Positions 34,777-44,439 of a DNA stretch of 64,000 nucleotides are shown in pieces. Position 1 is the stretch's first letter, and each line of letters starts with the position of its first letter. Location: assembly GCF_038592985.1 (NCBI RefSeq), contig NZ_CP151951.1:5434501-5498500 (forward strand), in the 5' to 3' direction. Source of the stretch: Paenibacillus sp. FSL R10-2782 (lineage in GTDB: Bacteria; Bacillota; Bacilli; Paenibacillales; Paenibacillaceae). Under the pieces are notes generated by a model. The model was given only the letters and a program-made list of their open reading frames with translations. It searched no databases and was not told where the DNA came from. The position numbers and the translations under genes are program-made.

Positions 34777-35733
34777 CTAGCTGCCCAGATATTGTCTCAG
34801 CCATTGGAGCGCGGGGCGTTCCGAGCCGTTCGAGTTCAGCAGATGTGTATTCGATATCCAGGTTTGCCCCTGAATGTATCCCCAGAGCGTAACGCCCTTC
34901 ACCGAAGGATGCTGCCATAATACCGGGAATTTCTCCTTGTATCTGGCAAGCTGGGTATTGTCGTCACCAGTAATATCCAATTCAGACACATAGATTGGCA
35001 ATCCTGTTGCCGATAGCTTGTTCAGTACAGTGTTCATCGTGTTAACTGAGACGGTGTCCATACTGAACTGGTGGCATTGAATGCCAATTCCGTCAATCAG
35101 GCCTCTACTCTTGAGCTGATTAATAATATTGACATATTGATCAGTTAATGAAGGATCGTTGATAATCCCATATTCATTTATAAGGAGCTTAGAATTAGGA
35201 AAGGCTTGTCTGGCCTGTTGGAACGACCATATTACCCAATCCCATCCGGTCGATCCGTCACCACCAATGGCATTGCGGAAGGACGGTTTCTGATGCAGTG
35301 GCTCATTCACCACATCTACAAACTCCGAATTCGAATAGCGCTGACCGGCAGCTTTAATCCACTGGGTTACTTCAGCCTTCTGATCAGCTGCCGACAGTCC
35401 ACTAATCCATCCTGGCTCCTGGGCGCCCCATACCAAGGTGTGAAACTTGAACGGAAACCCATTATTACGGGAATAGTTGTAGGCGGTATCTGCCTGCGAC
35501 CAGTTCATATTGTTACGATTGCCTTCAACCGAGCCCCACTTGGTTGAATTCTCCGGCGTCACCTGATTCCAGTACGTTCCGTAACTAGGAGGGACACTGC
35601 CGGCAATGACATTCCCGAGGAATTTGTTTCCTTTCGCCAGACCAGCATCAGCCTGATTCACCAGAACAGATGATAACAATACACCCGTCAACGCCAAACA
35701 GCTTACCAACTTGCCTACTTTAACTCTCAACAT
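34777..35733 (-). CDS. xynA: Secreted GH10 endo-1,4-beta-xylanase
   Basis: A 318-residue enzyme. Signal peptide to about A30 (V-N-Q-A-D-A), then a single GH10 barrel. The acid/base is E144 in V-V-N-E-P-L, the nucleophile E251 in Y-V-S-E-L-D-I-T. Other GH10 marks: T-P-E-N-S-T-K-W (59-66), F-H-T-L-V-W (97-102) and T-L-W-G-Y-I near the end. It cuts xylan outside the cell. No carbohydrate-binding module is attached. GAGGAGGAG precedes the ATG. A cre-like sequence upstream suggests glucose repression. Single gene with its own terminator. Confidence 0.95.
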   Translation of the reverse strand: MLRVKVGKLVSCLALTGVLLSSVLVNQADAGLAKGNKFLGNVIAGSVPPSYGTYWNQVTPENSTKWGSVEGNRNNMNWSQADTAYNYSRNNGFPFKFHTLVWGAQEPGWISGLSAADQKAEVTQWIKAAGQRYSNSEFVDVVNEPLHQKPSFRNAIGGDGSTGWDWVIWSFQQARQAFPNSKLLINEYGIINDPSLTDQYVNIINQLKSRGLIDGIGIQCHQFSMDTVSVNTMNTVLNKLSATGLPIYVSELDITGDDNTQLARYKEKFPVLWQHPSVKGVTLWGYIQGQTWISNTHLLNSNGSERPALQWLRQYLGS

Positions 35734-35777
35734 ATAATCTCCTCCTCACACGTTTTAGGTTTGATACTTTTCACAAT

Positions 35778-35792
35778 TGTAAAACGCTTACA
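35778..35792. promoter_or_regulatory. cre-like palindrome upstream of the xylanase
   Basis: TGTAAAACGCTTACA has perfect TGTAA/TTACA arms and a CG core but is one base longer than the CcpA consensus. It lies 45-59 nt before the start codon. Confidence 0.45.
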
Positions 35793-35997
35793 TTTCCAAT
35801 TATAATAATCGGTGGTTATTTTTTACTACCTATGAAAATAAAGATTTAATCCAAGAAACTTTACATCATTGCGGGACAGCCAAACATCTGCGATCCTTTG
35901 CTATACATCGTTTCAATTAAATCTAGCTTCGCATAATCCTTAAATATCCCAGATGTATCACGGTAATTCTTTGGTATCGTTCTCTATAATCGTCCTT

Positions 35998-36888
35998 CTA
36001 TTGTATAAACATTTTATAGATTTGCTTTGCAGCGTTAACGAACCCTTGTATTTCATTCCGTTCATTATTTTTATGCCATGCAATTCCATAAGAAACCAAA
36101 TCTTTCACATCCAAAGGAATGACGGAAAGCTCGGAATCTTCTGAGCATACAAAATTCGGCATCACCGCTATACCCATCCCCCCCTTGATCATTGCATCAC
36201 TAATGAGAGCATTATCACTAAAATAAACGATGGAATCAGAACATTGCATCTGGATATCGTTTTGTACCCGTGCCATTTCGGTTGGGCATTTTAAGGGATC
36301 TAATAGAATAAGGGCTTGGTTCCGCAGATCAGCTACCGAAACCATAGATTTGCAAGATAATGGATGATCTTTAGGTACAACACACACAAATCTTCCCACA
36401 AAAAGTTCTATGTAGCCAACGTCCAATAAGTCTTCAACACTTTCCTTGGAAGCAAAAATCAAATCCAATTTATAATTGGTAAATAGATTTCTATTCTCTT
36501 TATAATCAGCCATTTTTAAGTAAAGGTGAACATAAGGCAACTTCTCTTTGTAAATACTTAATATTTTGGGAAGGTATTTCACTTCCAAGTTTCCCTCATA
36601 CCCAATTGATAAATTAGATTCAAATATACGAGAGTAATTCTTTGCCTTTGCTATTGCAATATTTGTTCTTGTAAGAATATCCTTTATATCTTTATAGAAG
36701 GAAACGCCAGCTGGAGAAAGTTCTACACTTCTCTTTGTTCTAATAAATAATTTTAATCCAAGTTCCATTTCCAGCATGTTAATCTGATGTGTAACGGTAG
36801 GTTGAGTGATATATAAAAGTTGCGCCGTTCTTGTAAAACTCAGAGTTTCAGCTAGCTGAACGAAACACTCGAGTTGCTTAATATGCAT
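35998..36888 (-). CDS. LysR-family regulator (divergent from NmrA-like reductase)
   Basis: A 296-residue LysR regulator: winged helix at residues 1-60 (F-T-R-T-A-Q-L-L-Y-I-T-Q-P-T-V-T-H-Q-I), then the effector-binding domain to the end. GGAGGGG before the ATG at 36888 decides the start. The reductase at 37070 is divergent and 181 nt away, and the gap holds a perfect inverted repeat of LysR-site type. Regulation of that reductase is inferred. Confidence 0.88.
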   Translation of the reverse strand: MHIKQLECFVQLAETLSFTRTAQLLYITQPTVTHQINMLEMELGLKLFIRTKRSVELSPAGVSFYKDIKDILTRTNIAIAKAKNYSRIFESNLSIGYEGNLEVKYLPKILSIYKEKLPYVHLYLKMADYKENRNLFTNYKLDLIFASKESVEDLLDVGYIELFVGRFVCVVPKDHPLSCKSMVSVADLRNQALILLDPLKCPTEMARVQNDIQMQCSDSIVYFSDNALISDAMIKGGMGIAVMPNFVCSEDSELSVIPLDVKDLVSYGIAWHKNNERNEIQGFVNAAKQIYKMFIQ

Positions 36889-36942
36889 TCTGATGCCCCT
36901 CCTACATTTATAGAAATCATCTATTAATGATAACATATTTCG

Positions 36943-36970
36943 ATATCAGCTCCGTCCCAAAAGCTGATAT
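36943..36970. promoter_or_regulatory. Inverted repeat, probable LysR site
   Basis: ATATCAGCT (36943-36951) and AGCTGATAT (36962-36970) are perfect inverted copies with a 10-bp gap, in the shared promoter region of the LysR gene and the reductase. Confidence 0.7.
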
Positions 36971-37069
36971 AGTTTGTTCAAGGAAGTATGTGAAAAAAAC
37001 AACAATAGGCGGTTCCTAGTTGTTGCCGATCATACCAACCCTTTAATCTGAATTTTAGGAGGAAATCAT

Positions 37070-38062
37070 ATGCGTTATATTGTTACGGGAGCAGATGGAC
37101 AACTAGGCGGAAGAGTAGCAGCGAACATGCTGAATGAAGTTCCAGGGGATCAACTGATTTTCACATCTCCTAATGTGAGTCGTATAGCTAAAGAAACGAT
37201 ACTAGCTTGGGAGGAACAAGGCGTTACCATCAGAGAAGCTGACTACAATAACAAAGAGCAAATGATTGAAGCCTTCAAAGGCGGTGATCGAATCTACTTC
37301 GTATCTGGTGTGGTCATTGGACCAGAACGCGTTCAGCAACATAAAAATGTAATTGATGCTGCTATTGCTGCTGGTGTGAAACACATTACGTACACTTCAT
37401 TCTTGGGCGCTAACCGCGAAGGATATTATCAATTTGTGTTACCGGACCACACAGAAACCGAAGCATATCTTCGGGAGACTGGAGTAGATTACAACATCAT
37501 GAGAAACAATCTCTATATGGAAAACTACTTCACCAATTCCGTTATGCTGGCTTTTTTGAGTGACAACAAATGGTATACGGCTGCAGGCGAAGGAAAAGCA
37601 ACTTTTATTGCAAAAGACGATAGCGGACGTGTAGCTACTGCTTTGTTATTAGGTAAGGGCGAGCATAACAAAGACTATGATGTAGTCAGCGGAGAATTAA
37701 TTAGCCAGCATGAAATTTGCGATATGATCTCCGCAGCAGCCGGTATTGACTTTGAATATATCACGCTTGACAATGATGCGTTCTATCAATATCTGGACTC
37801 CATTCATATACCTCGTGATTCGCATGGCGATTATTCGAAATCACCTGTACCATGGTGCAGTAACGACATGGTAACTAACGAAGCGAGTATCAGAGATGGT
37901 TTGATGGCGATTCAAGCCGATACAGTTGAAAAATTGACTGGTAGAAAACCATTAACTGCGCGTGACCTGGTTGAGCAATACAGCTTTGTATGGAAAAATA
38001 GAGTAACTACTTATGCTGGATTAAACCCAAATGTGACTAGCTTCTCGGTTAAACCCAAATAA
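37070..38062 (+). CDS. NmrA-like NAD(P)H-binding reductase
   Basis: A 330-residue atypical SDR: nucleotide-binding V-T-G-A-D-G-Q-L-G-G (residues 5-14), Y-T-S-F-L-G-A near 107, and the N-I-M-R-N-N-L-Y-M-E-N-Y segment near 140 that is typical of the QorB/YtfG side of the family. Likely cytoplasmic reductase of quinones or similar, or a redox sensor; substrate unknown. TTTTAGGAGG precedes the ATG. It is related to, but clearly different from, the proteins at 21827 and 58659. Its likely regulator is the divergent LysR. Confidence 0.82.
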   Translation: MRYIVTGADGQLGGRVAANMLNEVPGDQLIFTSPNVSRIAKETILAWEEQGVTIREADYNNKEQMIEAFKGGDRIYFVSGVVIGPERVQQHKNVIDAAIAAGVKHITYTSFLGANREGYYQFVLPDHTETEAYLRETGVDYNIMRNNLYMENYFTNSVMLAFLSDNKWYTAAGEGKATFIAKDDSGRVATALLLGKGEHNKDYDVVSGELISQHEICDMISAAAGIDFEYITLDNDAFYQYLDSIHIPRDSHGDYSKSPVPWCSNDMVTNEASIRDGLMAIQADTVEKLTGRKPLTARDLVEQYSFVWKNRVTTYAGLNPNVTSFSVKPK

Positions 38063-38487
38063 ACCCTCATGTATGTTGCTGGTTCTTCCTACGTGACTCA
38101 CTGGTAATGCAGTTCCTGGAACTAATTTGACAGAGGCAGCCATTCTGCGGGCATCGTCGCGCCCTATTCGATGATCCGCGATATCTACCGTTTTTTAGGC
38201 TCGTAGGAAGGACAAATAAGGTCGATTGATGCTTTGCAACCGTGGCTGTAGCTTTAATTCTCAGGTGAACTCCCTTTCCAAATCTATGCCATTGTCATGC
38301 TTTCAAAACCCTCCCGTATATCTTCGCTTGGAATACGATCACTACTGCCTGTAACGGCGAGATTGGGAATATTCGATATGTATTAGAGTGAGTCTGGATA
38401 TAGAGTATACTATATAGGTATAAGTTAGATACACGATGACATTCTATATGTATAGGTATTCCAAATACAGCGAAGAAGAGGTTGAAC
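38063..38487. other. Intergenic region before dbpA
   Basis: 425 nt without a complete gene. A short frame near 38140-38205 (H-S-A-G-I-V-A-P-Y-S-M-I-R-D-I-Y) might be a relic but no family is evident. It also holds repeat copy A (38335-38364) and a TATACT -10 box at 38406-38411 that would leave a leader of about 70 nt for dbpA. Confidence 0.45.
38335..38364. repeat. Dispersed intergenic repeat, copy A
   Basis: Contains CTGCCTGTAACGGCGAG (38345-38361). The same core with related flanks is found at 56572-56603 and 61691-61722. Confidence 0.55.
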
Positions 38488-39933
38488 ATGAGTCAGAAGC
38501 ATTTTTCAGATTATCCATTAAGTGAAGAAATTGTGAGAGCGCTGGATAGTCTAGGCTATGAGACGCCAACAGAAGTTCAGACGAAAGTCATTCCAGTTGC
38601 GCTTGAGAAGAAGGATCTTGTTGCCAAATCACAAACAGGTAGCGGCAAAACAGCATCATATGGTATTCCACTCTGTGAGCTAGTAGATTGGAATGAAAAT
38701 AAGCCCCAAGCTTTAATCCTGACGCCAACCCGTGAACTCGCGTTACAGGTCACCGAAGACATCACGAATATTGGACGCTTTAAACGGATAAAAGCAACGC
38801 CCCTTTATGGGAAACATCCTTTTCATATTCAAAAGGCCGAGTTAAAGCAAAGAACACATATGGCTGTAGGTACGCCAGGGCGTGTACTGGATCATATTGA
38901 ACGAGGTACGCTATCGTTAGATCGGATGGCCTATCTCGTGATTGATGAGGCTGATGAAATGCTGAATATGGGCTTTATCGAGCAAGTTCAGTCGATCATT
39001 CAGGCCCTGCCTAGTGACAGGGTTACGATGTTATTCTCCGCTACTTTTCCTGAGGATGTCGCCAGACTGTCACGTAAATATATGAACAATCCTGTTGAAA
39101 TTGAAATAAAAGCGACCGGTATAACGACAGCTACCATTGAACACTCTTTGATTCAGGTGGCAGAGGCGGACAAGCTGGTATTACTTCAAAATCTGCTCAT
39201 TGTTGAGAATCCTGAGAGCTGCATTATTTTCTGCCGTACGCAGGAGAATGTAGATAAACTATTCAGAGCCTTGGCTGATCTGGAGTATCCGTGTGATCGT
39301 ATTCATGGGGGGATGGAGCAGGAAGAGCGTTTCGAGGTGATGAATGCGTTCAGAAGGGGACAATTTCGTTACTTGATTGCGACTGATGTAGCTGCTAGAG
39401 GTATTGATATCACGAATATCACCCATGTCATGAACTATGATATTCCTCTTGAGAAGGAGAGCTATGTTCATCGTACAGGACGTACGGGACGTGCAGGCAA
39501 GACGGGGAAAGCCATTACCCTGGTTACGCCCAAGGATGACAGACGATTAGCCGATATTGAAGCATACATTGGATTCGCGATTCCGAAAGTAAAGGCTCCC
39601 TCAGAAGAGGCTGTTGATCGCCGTAGAGAAGATTTTGAACAGAAGCTACATGTCAGAACTGTACTTAAAAAAGACAAGCGCGAGCAATTAAACCAACAGA
39701 TTATGAAGTTGAATTTTAATGGTGGCAAGAAAAAGAAATTTAGAGCCGTAGACTTTGTGGGAACCATTGCTAAGCTTGACGGGGTAACCGCAGACGATAT
39801 CGGGATCATTACGATTCTTGATCATGTAACCGATGTTGAGATTTTGAATGGCAAGGGTCCACTTGTGCTGGAAATTATGAAGAATACGACCGTAAAAGGT
39901 AAACTGTTAAAGGTACGCAAGGGGAATAAGTAG
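38488..39933 (+). CDS. dbpA: DEAD-box RNA helicase DbpA (YxiN)
   Basis: A 481-residue helicase. Core motifs in order: Q motif (T-P-T-E-V-Q), motif I S-Q-T-G-S-G-K-T, Ia [35 protein letters not shown] and [10 protein letters not shown]. The C-terminal domain (about 400-481, with [18 protein letters not shown]) is the DbpA RNA-binding domain that grips hairpin 92 of 23S rRNA, so the role is late assembly of the large ribosomal subunit. It follows B. subtilis YxiN closely as remembered. Start ATG 38488 after GAAGAAGAGG. Followed by a strong terminator. Confidence 0.95.
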   Translation: MSQKHFSDYPLSEEIVRALDSLGYETPTEVQTKVIPVALEKKDLVAKSQTGSGKTASYGIPLCELVDWNENKPQALILTPTRELALQVTEDITNIGRFKRIKATPLYGKHPFHIQKAELKQRTHMAVGTPGRVLDHIERGTLSLDRMAYLVIDEADEMLNMGFIEQVQSIIQALPSDRVTMLFSATFPEDVARLSRKYMNNPVEIEIKATGITTATIEHSLIQVAEADKLVLLQNLLIVENPESCIIFCRTQENVDKLFRALADLEYPCDRIHGGMEQEERFEVMNAFRRGQFRYLIATDVAARGIDITNITHVMNYDIPLEKESYVHRTGRTGRAGKTGKAITLVTPKDDRRLADIEAYIGFAIPKVKAPSEEAVDRRREDFEQKLHVRTVLKKDKREQLNQQIMKLNFNGGKKKKFRAVDFVGTIAKLDGVTADDIGIITILDHVTDVEILNGKGPLVLEIMKNTTVKGKLLKVRKGNK

Positions 39934-39954
39934 AGGCTACACGGTATAAAAGAG

Positions 39955-39996
39955 GGGCTAGAAGAAAGGCGCTATAGACGCACCTTTCCTCTAGCC
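39955..39996 (+). terminator. Terminator of dbpA
   Basis: GGCTAGA-GAAAGG-GC and GC-CCTTTC-TCTAGCC arms with small bulges, then ATTTTAATT. Confidence 0.8.
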
Positions 39997-40012
39997 ATTT
40001 TAATTAACGAGG

Positions 40013-41119
40013 TCAGTTGTTCCTGCTCATGGATACCAAATATTCCCTAATTTCCTGTTCTATCCGGGATCTTATCTGATCTACAAGGTGGGCATCCATC
40101 GTCGCCGCATAGATTTTCTTTAGCTCATCCCGTAAGGACTTAGCTTGTGTCAGATGCTGTATGGATTGCTTCATGGCTTTAGAGTATCGCTCTTTAATGT
40201 CAGCAATAGCATCCGAATGTGCTTCATCTGTGCCGGGCTGTATACAACGCGAATACATATCGACAATTTCATCGGTGGCGTGGACGGGCTCATACTCATG
40301 CGGTGCCGTGCTGTCGAAAATAGCAAACCCAAGCTCTCGCACGATAATCATATCGAGACTGTTCGGATCGAAGCCACAATGGTAGATTTCGATATCAAAG
40401 CCACGTTGTATTCCTTCATTCGCTAATTTCTTTAACAGAGTAGATTTACCGGATCCGGCGCGGCCTTTAACCAGATACCTCTTTAAGCCCGCAGTCAGAT
40501 TAGGGACGTAATCAACAGCCCCCTGCGGCGTAGTCGCACCTAGAAAACGACGGTCTACCCGACTTACTCTCTCTAGTTTCCGATCACCATAGAGAAGTTC
40601 AATATACTCCTGGGTCAGTTTATCAGCTAATTGAAAATTCATGTTGGCTATATATATGGTTTCCCATTCGTCGTGAATACGGAGTGCTTCGGCAAAGCCG
40701 GAATAGGCTTGGTTATGTGCTTGCATGATCTGTTCAGTCAAGCTGTCTATTTCTTGCTTCTGCAGATTCAACTGGAGCCTATCGGCTGCCTGCTCTACAT
40801 CCACGTGTACGATAACTGTCTCAGGCAGTTCGGGCTCAATGACATGTGGTGCCGTTCCATCCACGATTCCTGCTTTTAACTTGGGGATAATTACTCCGTC
40901 CAACGCATCGTTATCCGCTGCACAATGAAGAATCCATATCTCATAGCCTTGCTGTGCCATATGCTCTCCAATTTCTCGAATAAGCCTTGATTTCCCCGTA
41001 CCAGGGCCTCCTTGTAAGACAAACACACGTGTTAATCCTTGAAGTGACGAATTATACAGGTTAGCAAATCCTTCAGCCGTATTGCCGCTGGCATAGAAAT
41101 TAAGGATCGTTCCGTCCAT
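40013..41119 (-). CDS. Tandem P-loop NTPase with internal duplication
   Basis: A 368-residue protein with two nucleotide-binding sites: G-G-P-G-T-G-K-S at 37-44 and G-R-A-G-S-G-K-S at 219-226. Each is followed at the same distance by H-C-x-x-D-x-x-x-L-D and then D-x-T-A-P-H-x-x-E-P, so the protein is a clear internal duplication with one coiled linker (about 110-180) between the halves. Family members of this size are known in Bacillales as uncharacterised ATPases. AGAAAGGTGTG before the ATG at 41119 decides the start over a longer frame. Convergent with dbpA. Confidence 0.7.
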   Translation of the reverse strand: MDGTILNFYASGNTAEGFANLYNSSLQGLTRVFVLQGGPGTGKSRLIREIGEHMAQQGYEIWILHCAADNDALDGVIIPKLKAGIVDGTAPHVIEPELPETVIVHVDVEQAADRLQLNLQKQEIDSLTEQIMQAHNQAYSGFAEALRIHDEWETIYIANMNFQLADKLTQEYIELLYGDRKLERVSRVDRRFLGATTPQGAVDYVPNLTAGLKRYLVKGRAGSGKSTLLKKLANEGIQRGFDIEIYHCGFDPNSLDMIIVRELGFAIFDSTAPHEYEPVHATDEIVDMYSRCIQPGTDEAHSDAIADIKERYSKAMKQSIQHLTQAKSLRDELKKIYAATMDAHLVDQIRSRIEQEIREYLVSMSRNN

Positions 41120-41236
41120 AATCACACACCTTTCTGGGCGAATGTCATGCTTCATGCTCCATTGTATTAATTTTATACGGAAAAGGTGCCTTTTATTTCC
41201 TACCATCTTTGATAACTGAGGAATTTGAAAAATCCT

Positions 41237-41518
41237 TCAGACCTTTGGAGACAGCCCCATCACATAGCCTCCCCCGTGAATCCACAGCATGGCCGGAAGC
41301 TTAGCGTCAGTGCGCTGGGCAGGTTCGTAGACTTTGACCAATATTTCGCCTGCTACGCTTGGAATCATCCGGCTTGTCGTATGTACGTGCTCCGACTTCT
41401 CAATGGGAGGACCCGACAAATAGCTTCTGTTCAGTTCTAAATTTTCCTCTAGTTGAAAACCAGGGAATTGTGCTAATACCGGCCTTAATTCTGGCAATAC
41501 CCGACTTTCAAAATTCAT
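41237..41518 (-). pseudogene. N-terminal fragment of an alpha/beta hydrolase (HSL-type)
   Basis: A 93-codon frame with a proper start (AGGAGTGAT before the ATG). It reads the cap region and first strand of a hormone-sensitive-lipase-like esterase and reaches the oxyanion motif I-H-G-G-G-Y-V-M-G, then runs into unrelated residues and a stop. The catalytic Ser, Asp and His are all missing. It lies 23 nt after the LLM oxidoreductase on the same strand, so it was probably the second gene of that operon. Confidence 0.75.
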
Positions 41519-41540
41519 TCGAATCACTCCTATAATTGAA

Positions 41541-42602
41541 TTATGATCTTTTTTCTGTCTCGGCTTCCCACTTAGCTATTTCTTCCCGAACTCGGGGTGC
41601 TACCTCTGTACCTAGCAGCTCAATGGCTCTCATCACCTCGGCATGCGGCATCGTGCTTAACGGAACATACAACATAAAGCGTGTAACGCCTACATTTTTG
41701 CGAAGATGAATGATCTTCTGGGCAACAGTCTCGGGATCGCCAACATACAGTGCACCTTCAAAACTGCGCGCGGCGTCGTAGCTAGAACGATCATAATGTG
41801 CCCAGCCCCGCTCCTTACCCAATCTATTCATACCTGCCATGGTAGAAGGGAAAAATGTATCGGCAGCTCGCTCAGTATTCTCTCCAACAAATCCTATCGA
41901 GTGCGACCCAACCTTAAGCTGCGATTCATCATGACCAGCGTGCGCCGCTGCTTTCTTATAAAGCTGCACAAGCGGTGCAAAATCCGTCGGTTTCCCACCG
42001 ATGATCGCCAGCATCAGTGGCAGTCCTAACAGACCTGCACGGATAGCAGAATCCTGTCTGCCCCCACTGCCAACCCATATCGGTAAAGGATCCTGAACAG
42101 GCCGTGGATACACGCCCAAATTGTTAATCGCTGGCCGATGACTGCCCTTCCAGGTTACTTTTTCGGACTCCCGTATTTTAAGGAGCAATGCCAAATGTTC
42201 TTCAAACAGCTCATCGTAGTCGTCCAAGTCATAGCCAAACAGTGGAAAAGATTCAATAAAGGAACCCCGGCCCGCCATAATCTCCGCACGTCCATTTGAA
42301 ATGCCGTCCAGCGTAGCAAAATCCTGAAAAACGCGCACCGGATCAACTGAAGAAAGCACCGTCACTGCACTGGTCAGCCGAATCCGTTTCGTCTGCGATG
42401 CAGCCGCAGACAGTACAATTGCTGGTGAAGATGCCGAATAATCCTTCCGGTGATGCTCACCTACGCCAAACACATCAAGTCCCACTTGATCAGCAAGGAT
42501 AATTTCCTCGACAACTTCACGCAATCGCTGTGCGTGGCTCATCACTTCACCTGTCTGAACATCCGGTTTCGTTTCTACAAACGAAGTAATACCTATTTCC
42601 AT
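41541..42602 (-). CDS. LLM-class flavin-dependent oxidoreductase, copy 2
   Basis: A 353-residue luciferase-like monooxygenase, about four-fifths identical to the protein at 19015-20067 with the same family motifs. Divergence is highest in the region around residues 215-275 (active-site lid in the family), so the two may differ in substrate. Good site GGAGAGATGG before the ATG. Upstream lies a divergent TetR gene, with matching operator-like sites before each gene. Confidence 0.86.
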   Translation of the reverse strand: MEIGITSFVETKPDVQTGEVMSHAQRLREVVEEIILADQVGLDVFGVGEHHRKDYSASSPAIVLSAAASQTKRIRLTSAVTVLSSVDPVRVFQDFATLDGISNGRAEIMAGRGSFIESFPLFGYDLDDYDELFEEHLALLLKIRESEKVTWKGSHRPAINNLGVYPRPVQDPLPIWVGSGGRQDSAIRAGLLGLPLMLAIIGGKPTDFAPLVQLYKKAAAHAGHDESQLKVGSHSIGFVGENTERAADTFFPSTMAGMNRLGKERGWAHYDRSSYDAARSFEGALYVGDPETVAQKIIHLRKNVGVTRFMLYVPLSTMPHAEVMRAIELLGTEVAPRVREEIAKWEAETEKRS

Positions 42603-42745
42603 GATCCATCTCTCCTATACTAATAGCTTTCTCTGTCAGCAGCTTCAAACTATTATTCCGGTTCTTTTCAAGCAGGCTGATGTGTAGCTCAGATTGATGC
42701 TGCCCCTCCTATCTCCGTTGGTTTTAAGCATCTTAAAAAATAACA

Positions 42746-42757
42746 TACTGATCGGTA
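42746..42757. promoter_or_regulatory. TetR operator-like site, LLM side
   Basis: TACTGATCGGTA, a palindrome with one mismatched pair, preceded by ATAACA. The same ATAACATACT-NNN-GGTAC pattern recurs at 42874-42891. Confidence 0.6.
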
Positions 42758-42878
42758 CGATAATTTTCTCAGTAAATATAACTCATAGAAACGATTAATG
42801 TCAATAAATCAAATTCCCTTGTTAGGATAAACCAACCTGCATTTGACAATATAAACGACTAATTATAAGATAATAACA

Positions 42879-42890
42879 TACTATTTGGTA
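42879..42890. promoter_or_regulatory. TetR operator-like site, tetR side
   Basis: TACTATTTGGTA, preceded by ATAACA as at the other site. It lies 46 nt before the TetR start codon. Confidence 0.6.
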
Positions 42891-42935
42891 CAAAAAAAAG
42901 ACTGGTGACAATTACACATGGGAGAGGTGTTGATT

Positions 42936-43517
42936 ATGGGACGAACCCGCGAATTTGACGAAGAAAAAGCATTAGATGCAGCTATGCAACTATTTTGGGA
43001 GAAGGGATATGAGGCTACCTCATTAAGTGATTTAACTTCCAGAATGGAAATTCAACGCCCCAGTATATACTCAGCTTTTGGGGGCAAAAAAGAATTGTTC
43101 GAAGTCGCGCTACGCAAATACATGATGTCCCGTGCTTCTCTGGTCCGAACCAAACTTCAAAGCAACCCATCTGTAAAAGAAGCATTTCGCACTTTTTTTG
43201 AAGGTGTGGTCGATGAGGAATATACAGGAGACCCTAGAAAGGGATGCTTTTGCATTAATACAATGGTCGAACTTGCGCCTCATGATGAGAAATTTGAAAT
43301 TCTTACAAGGGAACATCAAATGTACCTATCGGTCATATTTCAAGAAACCATAGAACGAGGTATACAATCAGGTGAACTTGAGATCGGGCTAGATGCGAAG
43401 GCTGTATCACAGACGCTAATCGTATCGTTAATTGGACTAACTGTAATGATGAAGTCTCGTCCAGAGCGATCATTTATTAATAATACGATAGAGGTGACAC
43501 TTACACTGCTTAAATAA
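42936..43517 (+). CDS. TetR-family regulator
   Basis: A 193-residue repressor. It begins M-G-R-T-R-E-F-D-E-E-K-A-L, with a helix-turn-helix at about 25-50 (S-L-S-D-L-T-S-R-M-E-I-Q-R-P-S-I-Y-S-A-F-G-G-K). The C-terminal half has a cysteine pair in K-G-C-F-C-I-N (near residue 106), a feature of the YxaF/ComR-like group of TetR proteins that respond to small molecules. GAGAGGTG before the ATG at 42936 decides the start. Divergent from LLM copy 2; two matching sites in the gap point to control of both genes. Confidence 0.87.
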   Translation: MGRTREFDEEKALDAAMQLFWEKGYEATSLSDLTSRMEIQRPSIYSAFGGKKELFEVALRKYMMSRASLVRTKLQSNPSVKEAFRTFFEGVVDEEYTGDPRKGCFCINTMVELAPHDEKFEILTREHQMYLSVIFQETIERGIQSGELEIGLDAKAVSQTLIVSLIGLTVMMKSRPERSFINNTIEVTLTLLK

Positions 43518-43659
43518 TTCGGAATAATTCAAATTATACGAAGGGTAACCACTATTAGGTCATTCGCACATGTCTGTCATCGCAACTCACTGATCTTTTT
43601 TGCATATTTATTCTTAATAACGTATAATAATTCAAAACTAATAAAAGGGAGCACATCTA

Positions 43660-44106
43660 ATGTCATTTGTAGTAAGAAACGCTGAGCCTGATGATTTAAA
43701 CAGTTTGACCGAGTTAATGTATGAATACATCGTTGGTTTTTATCAAAACCCTAGGCCACCTGTCGAAAAAATTCATAATTTGATCCAAACCCTTTTTGAA
43801 CAGCAAAATGGTATACAATTTGTGGCAGAACAAGATGGAAAGCTAGTCGGATTTGCTACATTATTCTTTACATTTAGCACGATGAAAGCAGACAAAATTA
43901 CAGTTATGAACGACCTTTTTGTAATGGAACCATTTAGAGATACAGAAGTGGAATTTCAGCTTTTTTTAGAATGTCAAAAATATTCACAAAATCATGGATA
44001 TGCTCGTATGAGCTGGATCACTTCTACTGAGAATAAACGCGCTCAAATTTTCTTTAAAAAGATGGGTGCCACCCAAGGGAAAGATTGGGTCCACTTTTCT
44101 TCATAA
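43660..44106 (+). CDS. GNAT-family acetyltransferase
   Basis: A 148-residue single-domain GNAT. Strands and helix arrangement are visible in V-R-N-A-E-P-D-D-L at the start, F-V-A-E-Q-D-G-K-L-V-G-F-A-T-L-F near residues 55-70, and N-D-L-F-V-M-E-P-F-R near 86. The usual acetyl-CoA loop R-x-x-G-x-G/A is replaced by R-D-T-E-V-E, so CoA binding may be altered. AAAAGGGAG precedes the ATG. Substrate unknown. Confidence 0.75.
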   Translation: MSFVVRNAEPDDLNSLTELMYEYIVGFYQNPRPPVEKIHNLIQTLFEQQNGIQFVAEQDGKLVGFATLFFTFSTMKADKITVMNDLFVMEPFRDTEVEFQLFLECQKYSQNHGYARMSWITSTENKRAQIFFKKMGATQGKDWVHFSS

Positions 44107-44439
44107 CAAGGCAGGATTTTGGTTATACAAGGCCATTGGACTAAAAAAACAACCATTGACGACTTGGAGCGTCGTATTAAAGACTGGAGACAATCCGACG
44201 GAATTTCCGTTCCAGCCGTTGAACTGCAATCTGGTTAACATGGAATTGTTCGTTGTATCTATCGTAAGTTCTTTGCTTACCATGCTGGCCTTGCCGTCTT
44301 TCTCGGCCGTTCCTTCAACGGTATAAGTGCCATCGGCCAAGTCCGACAGAGGCTCCAGTATTCCAGCTTCTAGACAACGCTGAAACGACAAAAAAGGCTG
44401 CTCACAAGAGAACGACTGAATAGTTTCAGTCTTCCTCAA
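44101..44439 (-). pseudogene. Relic of a secreted protein's Ig-like C-terminal repeat
   Basis: Part of this frame (about 44270-44375) reads A-D-G-T-Y-T-V-E-G-T-A-E-K-D-G-K-A-S followed by K-E-L-T-I-D-T-T, a pattern common in fibronectin/Ig-like modules at the end of large secreted proteases. It has no proper start (the first codon lies in a hairpin) and its last part overlaps the GNAT gene. Most likely a short remnant. Confidence 0.4.
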
